Below are positions 30,301-40,044 of a stretch of 64,000 bases of DNA, one piece after another. A model generated the notes under the pieces. That model made no database searches. It was given only the letters and a program-made list of their open reading frames with translations, and was not told the origin of the DNA. The position numbers and the translations under genes were made by a program. Source of the stretch: Atopsyche davidsoni. Its lineage: Eukaryota; Arthropoda; Insecta; Trichoptera; Hydrobiosidae. The DNA lies in NCBI GenBank assembly GCA_022113835.1, contig JAILWY010000009.1, positions 13,926,001 to 13,990,000 of the forward strand, in the 5' to 3' direction. The number at the start of each line of letters is the position of its first letter. Positions within the stretch are counted from its first letter, which is position 1.

Positions 30301-33300
30301 GAAATATTACTTTAATACATACCCGTATTAAATTATAAAATATTAAGCAATTAAGTACATATTTAAGCACAAAAAAATCGATTTTAAATTTGTTAACTGA
30401 ATTATCACATTTGGCAAATCTAAAAGGTCTGAATGTGTAAATTAATTAGTAAGCTGTAATAAAACCCATGTACGCTGCATGGCGATGTTATTTTGATAGA
30501 GAATTGAGTGCGATTTAATTGATAAAATATAGAATCGTTTTATAAAATCTGTATCACGAAAATCTAACATTCGATATCGATAATATGTACACCAAGAAAA
30601 ATATAACGACTTCAACGTACGAGTATGTTAAATACATGTAAATGTAAAGTGTTCATAAAAATCAGCTCTTATCTTTTGATTATTCTGTATCGGACTACAT
30701 AATATTCATAGCATTGTAGTTACAGACCATCGCAGATGAAATAAGGCATTGCCATTTTTTACAGTATAACAGTAGCTTGACGTAGAATTGATGTTAGGTT
30801 TATATTTGAGTTTCTCAACGAAATACTGCAGGTTTTTTTATTTATTTATGTGTACTTGAAGAAAATTGCATTAGTTCACTTATAATTAAAGTTTGCCGTT
30901 AAAATTCAATCCCCCGTTAACATGGTAGAACTCCCCGAAGTTCACAGGACAAACTTCTCGGCTCTGTCGAACACGGAAATCGAGAAAACCCAAACCTTGC
31001 AGTCGTGTTGGAGCGAGGGACACTTCTTCTTATATGGTCTTAGTTTCGTACTTCCTAGATTTGCTTTATGAAACCAGTTGCAGAGAAGTCTATTGCGATA
31101 TTAATGTCATTTAATATTGATCTAAAAAAAAAACAATATTTAGAAGTATAACAAGAAGGATAACGACTGTTTGGTTTGTTAGTGTTGAGAAAAAATTGTA
31201 ATGTTACTAAATGAAATTATTGTCTTTTTTCTTCTGAACACTTTTACAAAACTAACGATAAAATTCTGAATAGATTCTTTAAATTCTGTTATGTTATAGT
31301 AAATTTAATAATGCAGTATTTCGAGGTTGAAATATTTTTCTGCTTTTTCGTAACTATAGGAGTAAATAAAAATACACTACGTGATATAAATACAAAACCT
31401 ATCAGCATGTTTTGTACGCCAGTCAAATTTTATTGAAATTGATTATTACAATAAACTATTTCAATTGTAGCAATGCCCCCTTGCGTGACAACTCAGTTTT
31501 ACAATGTGGTTTCATATTTATGCAATAAAAAAACAATAAAGGCAATGTTCAAGAAAATCCTGCTTAAATTGGGTTATGACAAGAATAAAGCGCCGGCAAA
31601 ATATAAAAATAAAGCACTTGATTGAAAACGTTGGTATTCTCGTCACGAAGGCCGCCCGAGAGCTCCGCCACTGTCGGGCGACGCCGCCGAGCCGCCACCC
31701 CTATCCTCCCCTATCCTCCCCCATCCTCCCCTATCCTCCCCCATCCTCCCCCATCCTCCCCCATCCTCCCCCATCCTCCCCCATCCTCCCCCATCCTCCC
31801 CTAACCTCCCCCACCCCGTCAATCTATTATCTTTGCTTCTGCGGCTGATTCTCCTGCCTGCTAGTTTTATTTAATTTGATTTCGTCGGTGTTTTTTTTAT
31901 GAAATGCTTGAGGATAGAGGGAAAGAAGTTTTGTATGGAGAAATCGTTAATTTGGCATTTCCCTGCGTGTGATTTAATATATGTAATGCGTAGATTTTTT
32001 TCCACTCGGTAGGGTGATTGATGTATTTGAATAAAGTTTTATTGATTTTGTTGTTTGATTTATTATCTTTTGTTTCTTTTAGACCGTGTTAGGTTTTGTG
32101 GAAATGAAAAGTCGATTCTTAACGGTAGTCGAATGGATAGTTACAAATATAAGAGTTCTAATTTGAATTAGAAATGATAGACAAATATAGTTTGAATATA
32201 TAAAATGTCAGTCAATCAGTGAACATTTTAATTACGATACTATCGAAAGACATTAAATATATTTTCTTTATGGCAATTCGCCCAAGCACTTTTATTATTT
32301 AAGCATTGTTTCAAACCAAATCTTAACAGATGTGATTTTGGAATTATCTCTTTAGAAAATTGATAATGATTCTAGTGACTCGTAATTAAGTGACAACACA
32401 AGCTAGCGGGTAATTTATACACATTAAAACACCTTACATTTAAAAATCAATCATAAATACCTTTCATTAGCAAAAAAAATCTTATCGCATCAGCTTACCG
32501 CCAAAAAACTCAATTAATTTTCATACACTTCAGAGTATTTAGTGATGAAAAATTACACTTAGATTTCTTTTCAATCTGATACAAAAACACCGATAAAGCC
32601 AAGCGATTACATTAAGCAACTAAAATCACGCTTAAAAAATCGTTTACGGAATAGTCCATTATTTTCCACGGCGCTTCCCGAATACGCGGGGCTGAGTTGC
32701 CTTCCGGCACCTCCATTCATCGATTAAATTGGACTCGACCAGGCATGTTCCGTTTCCTACGACAGCCTCCCCGGGTCTTCATCCGGTGACGTATTGATAC
32801 TACACGCAAAATTAAAATACTCCACGGAGCGGCGCACCTTCGCGGAGCCTCAACCCTCGCCGACTCTCCCCTGAACCGCGAAATAAAATAATGCTGGTAA
32901 AATGTGTTTACGGCGGATATTGGGGTGAAGATGTTCCGATTCCGGTGTTTATGACTGATTGTGCAATTGAATAAATTGAACAAGATGTTTTCACGGGGTG
33001 CGTGCTGGCTCGCGGGGGCTGGGGGCGAGACTGCTGTCGGTGTGTTTTATCACGGAATAATTCAATCGAATCAGAAAGCATTCTCTTCTACATTTTTGGA
33101 CAAAGAATTTATGTTCAACAATACAAAAAAAATAGCTGCTGATTATATTTTGAAAAGTTGAGAAATGTTTATAAAACTTTTGGATAGTTTAAAACCGCAA
33201 TCTCTATGGGAATGTGTGAGGACCTATTTCAGGAAATAAAGAATTTTTTTTTTTTAAATTGCGATCATGGCGTTATTGAATATTACATAGTTCGCTTAAT

Positions 33301-36300
33301 TTCAACGATTAAATTTGAAAAAACATATATCATAATACAATTTAAAGCAGTTTTTGTGCTTCTTAAAGTAGCATCATAATTTTTGCCGTCTCGTGTTTTA
33401 TCATTCGCTCACATCGGTGTGGTCACTCGGTATGATTCACAGCTCAGGTTTTTCCAATCGGGTTCAATTAACTCCCCCACAATATGTTAATATATTTCAT
33501 CGAACCGTTGCAGCGACCACAATCAGCTGAAGCGCAAAATTTTAATATGGCGTTATGGCGCATGGCGACTCCTCGCCCAGCCCTGGCAGCTAGTTTTATG
33601 ACTTCCATCACGGAAGAGGGTCCCGGCGAGGCGACGGCAAGTCGGAAACTTTCCCCTTGGACATCAATTCCCTGTCCTCGACTCGTGCTCCCAGCTGTAA
33701 ACTGTGACAACTGAAATGATGACAGGATGGGAAACTTTACACGCAGACACATGATTTTCTTGAAAGATATAAGATCTAGTTTAAGTTTTTGCAAGCCAGG
33801 AAAAAGTGAAACATTTTTGAAATAGAAATATAAAAGTTTTATGCACCGAGGGTGCAGTGATGATAGTTTAGAAACTTTTTTTGGAAAAGGGGAATCTCAA
33901 AACCATTTCATTTAAAATGTATTTTTTTTACTATTGAATATTGCTTTCATCCGCATCTTTCTTCTATCCTATATTTAGTATTTTTCTCATCGTTTCATGT
34001 TTAAATCGATTATCTTAATATTTTCAACATTAGCGTCTTTAAAAAAATCCCAAAAACATAAACTCTACGGTTAAGATTACAACATCCTTTTATAATATTC
34101 AGCATAAAAAATATATATACTTTTTAAATATCTCAGCGATAAATTCTATTGGTAAACAAATTATTATACAGTGTAACCTTGGAAATAAAAAAATGCTGTC
34201 AAATTGTTGGTTTTCACAGTGTCTATGTGGACGATATGATTGAAGCTTATTAATATGTAACAATGTAAAAGCAAAAACCAAACTTGTATGTTTTATAGCA
34301 TATCACTCAGGGTAAGATTGTAATGTAAAAAAACATAATTGAGTCAAATTAAGGTCAGCAGACAGTGCGCGCGGTCGATAAGGGACTAATGCCACATTTA
34401 CCATCAAAATAACCAAAAATATGGATTTTTATAATCATTTGTTCGACGTGACTAGACTAAATGACACGATAATGTCCGTATCAAACTTAAGCTCATCGTT
34501 TGAACAGTTTTGTTTGCTAGACAGGAAATTTAAAACTTAATAAGCGTGAAGAAGCTTTTTTTACTGAAAAAGAAAGAATTTTTCATGAAAATTTTCAGCC
34601 TTGAAAAAAGCTTCAGGGCTGAAGAGAATATGGCTGATGAGGCGGCTGCCTCCCCCGCGCCTCGTCAGGCAGCCAATAAAAATGGTAATGCCCTGTCAAC
34701 AGTTCTCGGCATATGCCGCGGTGCCTGTCGAGGTGCAAGCCGCACTATGATACACCCTACTCTCTACAAAACTGCACGTATTTTTCATAAAGTGCGACAT
34801 TCAAATTGAAAACTACTTAATGCAGAATTGGCGTTTTTTTGTTTTTACCCTTAGGGCAAGAAAAATATCCAAATGCGCAGTTGACGCCACAAAAATGAAT
34901 TAGGTAACGAAGCAAATTCTGAGCAACTGTAGCTGGATATAAATCTGAAATATGTAAAGAGAGGTTTTTTCTCAAAGGACCTATAATTTGAACCTGTAGT
35001 AATTTATAACTTAAGAGAATTAAAATAAGTTAAAATAAATAAACAAAAAATTGCATTTCTTGGGTTCGTTCACGGGAATGCCGGTCGGCAAGCAAGCTTG
35101 CTAACTGCTGGAGCACGAAAAGAAGAATGGTATGACGCCAAAGTGTGTCACATTGGCAAATATTTATTATTGACGTCGCATTCTCGGCATAACCATAAAG
35201 TCATAAAATATAAATTTCTGGTGACATTAAATTATTGTTTACGTAGGCTCGATTTAGTAATTACTCTGCCATGCCTATATCGTGTTGTTTTGCGTATTAT
35301 AAACTTGTGGATTGTGTCAGTGTTATAACGTATATTGCAAAGTGAAGATGCCAAATCTCTTCCACCAGCGACCTCCTAAACACATAGCTAGATTTAACAG
35401 CCACAGTGGTTACTACCATTTACTTGTATATTAACAGTATAATTTACTGTGTTACTTTACTTTCAGAAATATTGAAGAATTATTCTGTGTGTGTGAGGTG
35501 CACAGAAATATGAGAGCAAAGGAATTGTCATTCCACAGGTACGATTAGTAAGATTTTAAAATTTGTTAAATTGATAGTAACGCGCTGTACGGATTTATGG
35601 CACAGGGTTTTGATTTTTTTTCATTAGTCGAGGGAAGTTGCCTCCAAATTGGCGCTACAATTCTAAAGCTATGACTCTGACTTCTGGAATGTTTTTGCAG
35701 ACAAAGGTATTACATAAAGGTAGCGCCGTCGCCCCGGCAGCCGTGACCTCAGGTGTGCGCAATGTCTCCCAACACATCAGCAGGGGGGGGCGCGGGGAGG
35801 GCCTCGGGACTGGTAATAAGCGAATCGAGCATGTGATTCTAAATAACTAACGCGCGTCCCTTGGGCGCCAGAAATTAAGATAATGCGCTAAATATACAGG
35901 GAATAAGAATCCCTAATTTTTGGCGGATATTTAAAGCTGTCTACACACATCACGCCACAGTCGACAACCTAACGATAATTGCGCCAAAGATAAAAGGACG
36001 CTATTAATTGATTACAAATCGGTTGTCAGTTGTGTAGGTTGCCTAATGTATACATGTGTATTTATTAAATTTTAATAAAAACATGAATCACCAACTCTAG
36101 AGTTCCAGCCTAGATTGGTAAAAGCCAGAGTTGGCCGGTGCGATTCCCGTTCGGACAGGTGGACTCCAAGCTGATTGAATTGAGCTCAGGTCTTTTTTTT
36201 ATTTGGTCAAAAGCAATTTGATCCCTTTGGATCCGTATAATTTTAATGCTCAATAATATTTTATAATAGATGTTTTAAACTATAATCTAAGGTGTCAAAA

Positions 36301-38291
36301 TTATTCTGAAATAACTTAAACTTTTAACGAAGGTGACTTAGGCTATCGAAAAAGTAGAAAAATACAAAATATATTCTTGTGAAGTAAATTCAGAAAAGAT
36401 GTGTTTTATTTTGTAATTTTTTCCTTCCCGAATCGGTCAATTTGCATTTGAAATTTATTTAAAGTTGAAAAAGTAACTTATGAATTAGCGATATTACGCT
36501 CGAAAACGTGGTTATATAATAAAAAGCCTTGACTAGGTTTAATTTAATTATTATAATCTACTTTGCAATCAACAGACACTTCCGAGCTTAAAAACTTGAG
36601 TACGTTTTTCCTGGGAGAAATGGTTATCTATGAAGCCCCTGTCTGGCTGACGTCGTGACGGGATCCGAGAAGTTATCAGCGTCGGCGGAGGGCTGAACTC
36701 TCCACTCCTGACTCCCGATCATCAATCAATCTCCAGCCCTATCGCTCCCTCCCCGCGCCCAATAACTAGGCCGACTCCTGCTCGTCTACTCACTAACAAG
36801 AGTGCATCTAGTTTACCCCTTCTATGGACTCATGAGGCTGAATCGAATGTACAGTCTGCTTTGAGCAAAGAGATATGGAAGAAAAATTACGTACGTAGAA
36901 TAGATAATATTTTTTTAAGCTTAAGTGTTTAATGCCGTTTGCCATTATAATACCAAAAAACGTATTATTCATATGTACTGTTTGGTACCTGAAAATTATA
37001 AAAGCTGAAAGGCTGAAGAAGTTTTTAGATAGGATATTTAATATACATATTATAATACTTCACGAAATTACTTAATTTTTTAAAATCTCTTGTGAATTAC
37101 TAATTCTTGTAGTGTTTCATTTATACCTTTATGGAACTAAAAATATATATATGCGAATGCGAACATCGTAAGATGTCAAATTGAGGTAATATTATAAATT
37201 TATTTTCACGAAAACACATCAGTATCCTGAAGTGTTCATGAATCGAATTTGAATTCATGTGATTGAAAAACCCTATTGAAAATCAAATCTCTCCTGAAAA
37301 CGTTGGAAAGTGGTCTGCTGAAATAGGACGAGCAGTACGTAGCCATAGAATCTAACATCCCGTTGACCTCCAGACAGCACAGATCGTAATGCTGTGTAGG
37401 CAAACCGGTCTGATGAAATTTCATTTGTTCGGAGGCAGATTTAGGGCATGTGTCTTTCGGCTCGGAATTTAAAATGATTAAGTAGGTGCTTTGTATGAAA
37501 TTTTATTATCGCAGACTCGGGGAGGGCCGCGCCAGCGAGTTGTTTACTCTACGATTTGGATCATTCAAAAACCTCGGCAAAAATTAACATTAACATTTAT
37601 TAATAGTTTTATCGTAATCTATTCATTATCATTATTTTTACACCATGTATTTTATTGTAGCGATAAAACTGTACGTGAAACAAAAACATCTCTAAATTTA
37701 TAAACTGAAAATGAGTTCAAAAATAAGTTTTTTTGTAGATACGGTGGAAGTAATCACTTTTTAGAAAACGTTGTTCTCGCAGTGCTCGAGATTATTCTTT
37801 TTGCGAATACTTCAAGGCGACATTCTGTCGTTCTCGGTAAATCTACGATTTTGGTAAACATCCCGGGGAACGGGGAGGAGGACAGCGGGGAGATGGAAGG
37901 TTGAACATCAGTCCACTCGGCACCGGCCGGACCATCGCGGAAACGCGCTCGGGTAGATCGCCGGGCTGCATCGAAATATATCATCACGGTATATCTAAGA
38001 ATTGTCGTTTTTGTATATATCGATATGATAGTTTTGGATATGCGGGTCAGAAAATGTGACAATTTTCAATGCATTCTACTCAACGTCGAGAGATGGCCAC
38101 ATTTTTGTAATTTTTAATATATTGCAAGTAGATGGAACCACGATGGAAGAAAAGAGAAGAGACGGGGGGACTCACTCGTTGTGCGGGATGTCCTCGTCCT
38201 GGTCGGCGCGGACGCGGGGCAGCAGAGCCAGCGCCAGGGGCAGCGAGAGGAGCAGCGCCGGCAGCAGCGCCGAGAGTAGCGGCCGGCCCAT
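205..38291 (-). CDS. Voltage-gated calcium channel alpha-2/delta subunit, first three exons (CACNA2D3-like)
   Basis: Alpha-2/delta proteins are secreted-side, membrane-anchored subunits that promote surface trafficking and gating of high-voltage calcium channels. Three minus-strand exons (38291-38176, 19110-19029, 315-205) join in phase with GT-AG borders to give 103 residues: signal peptide, EDIPHNEVKNWALKFGVDL, WEFSRHYTKVNLIKN, KYHDWDVDIARKDGLMLIRE and MAGEVKNLMDFKMSAVM. This matches the N-terminal region before the VWA domain of alpha-2/delta-3, with the same WA..FG, Y..YEKDV, DGLQLV and KKSEAV landmarks. The VWA/MIDAS and Cache domains are not in the window and should continue left of position 1. 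Which insect paralogue (straightjacket or CG4587 type) is not decided. Confidence 0.88.
481..855 (+). pseudogene. piggyBac-like transposase fossil (C-terminal part)
   Basis: One reading frame over 375 nt, with five internal stops (TAA, TAG, TGA, TAA, TGA), reads TRPSNIGSIA then YDQNIEVKSNYHRG, LLRKALEYL and a cysteine cluster. The cluster is QCKKFHCQQCKDTSKK, VTCILC and SFCVN, with His-His following. Order and spacing resemble the end of piggyBac-family transposases: a YN..MGGVD..DQNI block, an FRR...L helix and the C-terminal cysteine-rich domain. Individual similarities are weak, so the assignment is tentative. It is dead. Confidence 0.42.
1310..1445 (+). repeat. Degenerate short tandem repeat
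   Basis: Diverged copies of a 22-35 bp unit around TAAGTGGAGTACACTAGGAG and CACTTTTAATACC follow one another about four times. The last copy ends AGGAGCACTTCTC. Confidence 0.6.
5907..5943 (+). repeat. (GGGGGC)n tract, G-quadruplex candidate
   Basis: More than five runs of four to six G separated by C or CA on the plus strand, which is the C-rich strand of the alpha-2/delta transcript. It meets the usual G-quadruplex spacing rule. Confidence 0.85.
7696..8123. mobile_element. pogo/Tigger-like MITE
   Basis: 428-bp non-coding element with long terminal inverted repeats. The first 19 bases, CAGTAAAACCTCGATATGA, are identical at both ends, and the similarity continues as GGACC and TTAACGGA/TATAACGGAC blocks. 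The CAGTAAAACCTCGATAT terminus with internal ATAACGGAC is typical of pogo-like (Tc1/mariner superfamily) elements, which duplicate TA. The right flank is TA; the left is TG, probably a mutated TA. The interior is AT-rich and has no transposase. Confidence 0.85.
11320..11410 (+). repeat. C-rich minisatellite, unit about 12-13 bp
   Basis: Six to seven imperfect copies of GCCCCACCCCCT with TCACC and TACC variants. It produces Pro/His-rich spurious ORFs. Confidence 0.85.
16000..16200. promoter_or_regulatory. Intronic CpG-rich block with CRE/ETS-like site
   Basis: GC-rich island in AT-rich alpha-2/delta intron 2. It contains TGACGTCACTTCCGG (16059-16073), a full CRE palindrome overlapping an ETS-type CTTCCGG, plus further CTTCCGG and GGCGACC motifs. 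That looks like a promoter or enhancer, but no linked exon was found. Confidence 0.3.
18361..18400 (+). repeat. G-rich low-complexity tract
   Basis: Runs of GGGGG separated by short spacers; G-quadruplex candidate on the plus strand. Confidence 0.8.
19029..19110 (-). CDS. Alpha-2/delta exon 2
   Basis: 82 nt, acceptor TTTGCAG and donor GTGAGT. The first base completes the split glutamate codon, then VKNWALKFGVDLWEFSRH and YTKVNLIKN, ending in phase 0. It corresponds to VKLWASAFGGEIKSIAAKYS in human alpha-2/delta-3. Too short to show up by ORF length; identified by family pattern and splice signals. It sits alone between two introns of nearly 19 kb. Confidence 0.92.
27750..29010. repeat. Decayed repeat cluster with TGACGTCACGTG core
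   Basis: Three diverged copies share GAATGACCAC-CC-CAGTCC, then TGACGTCACGTG (27906-27917), TGGCGCCGCGTG (28055-28066) and TGACGTCACGTG (28226-28237). Each is followed by CTCCACGTGTA-like sequence and ATTTACAATTA-GTGTA, spaced 149 and 171 bp. A partial copy has GACACGTGCTACGTGG near 28750. The blocks GTGAATG-AG, GTAACG-CAG and ATCGATCA recur at about 27810-27875 and 28950-29005. This suggests an old tandem or local duplication. Confidence 0.55.
29452..29600 (-). pseudogene. jockey/CR1-type LINE reverse transcriptase fossil (C-terminal end)
   Basis: On the minus strand one frame reads RRELIDGALNAPWFVQNAQL, then QRDTKLKTIHEVI and IDLTHSFQIS before a TGA stop. NAPWFVxNxxLHRDL followed by T(I/V)xExI is the conserved end of jockey and related insect LINE polymerases. 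Upstream polymerase sequence is lost into a C-rich tract, so this is a truncated dead copy. Confidence 0.72.
29645..29713 (+). repeat. C/A-rich low-complexity tract
   Basis: CCCCCC and CCCAC runs with CACACCACACCAC; abuts the LINE fossil. Confidence 0.8.
31701..31810 (+). repeat. 10-bp minisatellite, eleven copies of CYATCCTCCC
   Basis: Eleven back-to-back 10-mers in perfect register, CTATCCTCCC or CCATCCTCCC; the last is CTAACCTCCC. Six consecutive copies are identical. There are no spacers, so this is not a CRISPR array. Confidence 0.97.
36090..36200 (+). mobile_element. tRNA-derived SINE-like unit
   Basis: CAGCCTAGATTGGTAAAAGC resembles a tRNA D-arm/A box, and GGTGCGATTCCCG about 30 bp later resembles a T-arm/B box (GGTTCGANTCC). 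A T8 run that could stop RNA polymerase III lies at about 36192-36199. Acceptor-stem pairing is not convincing, so it is not a functional tRNA. Confidence 0.45.
38176..38291 (-). CDS. Alpha-2/delta exon 1: signal peptide
   Basis: 116 nt from ATG (38291-38289, context GCCATGG) to donor GTGAGT. It encodes MGRPLLSALLPALLLSLP, then LALALLPRVRADQDEDIPHN plus two nucleotides of a glutamate codon. The leucine/alanine-rich core and the RVRA|DQ boundary look like a classical signal peptide with cleavage after VRA. The phase-2 end fits the 1-nt start of the next exon exactly. Larger ORFs in other frames over this GC-rich zone are shadows. There is no direct homology in a signal peptide, so the call rests on the splice match and on EDIPHNE running into the conserved VKNWA. 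Confidence 0.85.
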
Positions 38292-38323
38292 GGCTGAGGG
38301 CGTCTCCGGGCGTCTCCGGCGTC

Positions 38324-38350
38324 CTACTGCTCGGGGGCCTGGCCGCCCAT
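38324..38350 (-). other. Upstream ORF in the alpha-2/delta leader (8 codons)
   Basis: ATG at 38350-38348 in a strong context (G at -3 and +4) opens MGGQAPEQ and stops with TAG at 38326-38324, 32 nt before the main ATG. It would matter only if transcription starts above 38350, which is not shown. A short upstream frame like this can reduce translation of the main frame. Confidence 0.35.
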
Positions 38351-39222
38351 CGCGAGCGCTGCGCGTCCGCAGGTGTCCCGAGTCCAGCGTGAGGGCGAAA
38401 TCATATTATAACCGACGGCGACCGCGGGCAGAGGGCGCGGGGCGCGGGGCGAGGCGGCCGAGAGGAAGAGCGGCGAGCGCGCGGGAAGCCGATCCCGTCC
38501 TTTCCGAGAGAGCGACGATAATTGTTGCCTAAATTCATTTTAAAATGAGTCACCGGTCGCTCCGCGTTGTGAAATAGACGATAAACCGAATCGAACGCGA
38601 CTCCCCGGATTGCGCTCGAGAGCTAGCGCCGGATTAAACTAATTCAAATCCCTTTCCGATAGCGGAAATCTCGGAGGCTCGCGCCTCGCGTCCTGAGCGG
38701 CGACAAAACTTATCGACGAATTGGCGGCAACGTCCTGCGTAATCGGATTTTAATCGCAGTTTTGCAGAATTCCCCGGCGGACTGGCCGGAGGGCCCGACC
38801 CGAACGCGACACGACTCTATCGGTCCCGGTCTCGGTCCCCGACCCGCTCGCCGGACGCGGCCGGGACCCTCTCGGGGCCCCGCGAGCCCGAGTCGCCGAG
38901 CGGCCGAGCGCGGGCCGTCCGGACGCGATGGCGCATCGGGGATCGCGGAACGAGAAGAACTCGAGAACTACCGTACCGGTGACAATTACAATGTGTCGCG
39001 GCAGCACTGCGGGCGATGGGACTCGATAGCAATTGGTGGACGCAAAGAAGCCGCGAATTCACTGCATTCTTTCGATATCAATTTGGGGATCACCGGGGAC
39101 GAAGTGCCGAGGGACTTCGCGCTTCGGGGGAATGCAAAACATAGCGACGATCGCGAGGAGTCGGTCGATCCGGATTTCGATCGATTTCGACGCGCACGGG
39201 GCCGCGGCGGGCGCTCCGCCCT

Positions 39223-39312
39223 GCGGCCTGCACCCGCGCCCCGCACCGAGCCGAGCGGCCTGCACCCGCGCCCCGCGCCCCGCGCCCCGCGCCGAGCGGC
39301 CTGCACGCGCCG
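39223..39312 (+). repeat. GC-rich tandem repeat in alpha-2/delta promoter zone
   Basis: GCGGCCTGCACCCGCGCCCC starts at 39223 and 39255, and a third diverged copy starts at 39296. CCCGCG units are expanded between them. Confidence 0.8.
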
Positions 39313-39720
39313 GCACTGCACTCACTGCCCCGAGTAAACGCGCCAAAAGCGGGGTCGCCCCGGCGAGGCGCGGGAAACTCACAAACACCACAATGCGATA
39401 ATTGAAAGCGCTCGGTTACCGTTGAACTTGGGATAGATCGCCGAATCCGCGGTTCGCTCGTGTCGATTTCGCCTCGCAGCGGTTCGAAAGTCTATCTCCG
39501 GTCGCGCGACGCTCGCGTTTGGACGGAGGAGGCTCGCATGTCGGGAGGCGCGCAGGTCCGGGAATATCGATCCCCGCCGAGCTTTCCCACACTTTCCTAC
39601 ACTTTCCCACCATTTCCCGCGGGCTCGGCGCCATCTCGCGGCCCCCGAGCCCGCGCCCTCCCCCCTCCCCCCCCCCTCCCCCGCCCCCTCGCCATGGCGC
39701 GAACTTTGCCTCTTTCAATC

Positions 39721-40044
39721 TGACCTGAAAGTGTGTATTCTTTTGATAGGATTCGGGGAATATTTAATATGTTCAAATGCCTAAATTAAATTTTCAAATT
39801 TATTTTGGTTCAACGTTTGTACTTTTTTCATAGTTTGCTACTAAATGAGAACCGTGCTTCCCAATAAGCACACTTTTTTTATTCCCTCAAAATATTTACC
39901 ACATTTGTGAAGTACACTCGATTCCCAAAAAACAGTTTATTTACCGTAATAAAAATGACCTCACCCTTCTCCTGTTCTTCGATTCCAGACCGGGAAATAA
40001 AAAGCACGATTGTATATATAAATTCCATACATTTATGGCTATGA
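39721..40044. other. Intergenic spacer between ptc 3' end and alpha-2/delta promoter zone
   Basis: AT-rich; no gene, repeat or clear regulatory site recognised. Confidence 0.5.

Larger units (their letters stand above)
19111..38175 (-). other. Alpha-2/delta intron 1 (19.1 kb)
   Basis: AT-rich first intron, donor GTGAGT at 38175 and acceptor TTTGCAG at 19111. It contains a decayed repeat cluster (27750-29010), a jockey-type reverse transcriptase fossil (29452-29600), a C-rich tract (29645-29713), a 10-bp minisatellite (31701-31810) and a SINE-like unit (36090-36200). GC-enriched patches lie near 19.5-19.7, 24.2-24.4, 25.1-25.4, 27.0-27.4, 32.7-33.0, 33.5-33.7, 34.6-34.75 and 36.65-36.8 kb. 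No other gene could be supported. Confidence 0.85.
38292..39720 (-). promoter_or_regulatory. CpG-rich promoter and 5' leader zone of the alpha-2/delta gene
   Basis: About 1.4 kb of strongly GC- and CpG-rich sequence immediately upstream of the alpha-2/delta start codon, in contrast to the AT-rich flanks. A TTATAATATG TATA-like element on the minus strand lies at about 38402-38411. It would place a start site near 38375, but this is uncertain. A GCGGCCTGCAC-containing repeat at 39223-39312 and a C-rich tract at 39657-39692 sit within it. Long ORFs here are open in many frames and on both strands, as expected for GC-rich sequence. Confidence 0.5.

Noticed and set aside
31701..31810. CRISPR-like array
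   Set aside because: Direct 10-bp copies without unique spacers in an animal genome; it is a minisatellite.
38056..39401. Many Arg/Pro/Ala-rich ORFs of 80-191 codons on both strands
   Set aside because: They overlap each other in several frames in CpG-rich DNA and show no domain. Only the spliced signal-peptide frame at 38291-38176 connects to a known family.
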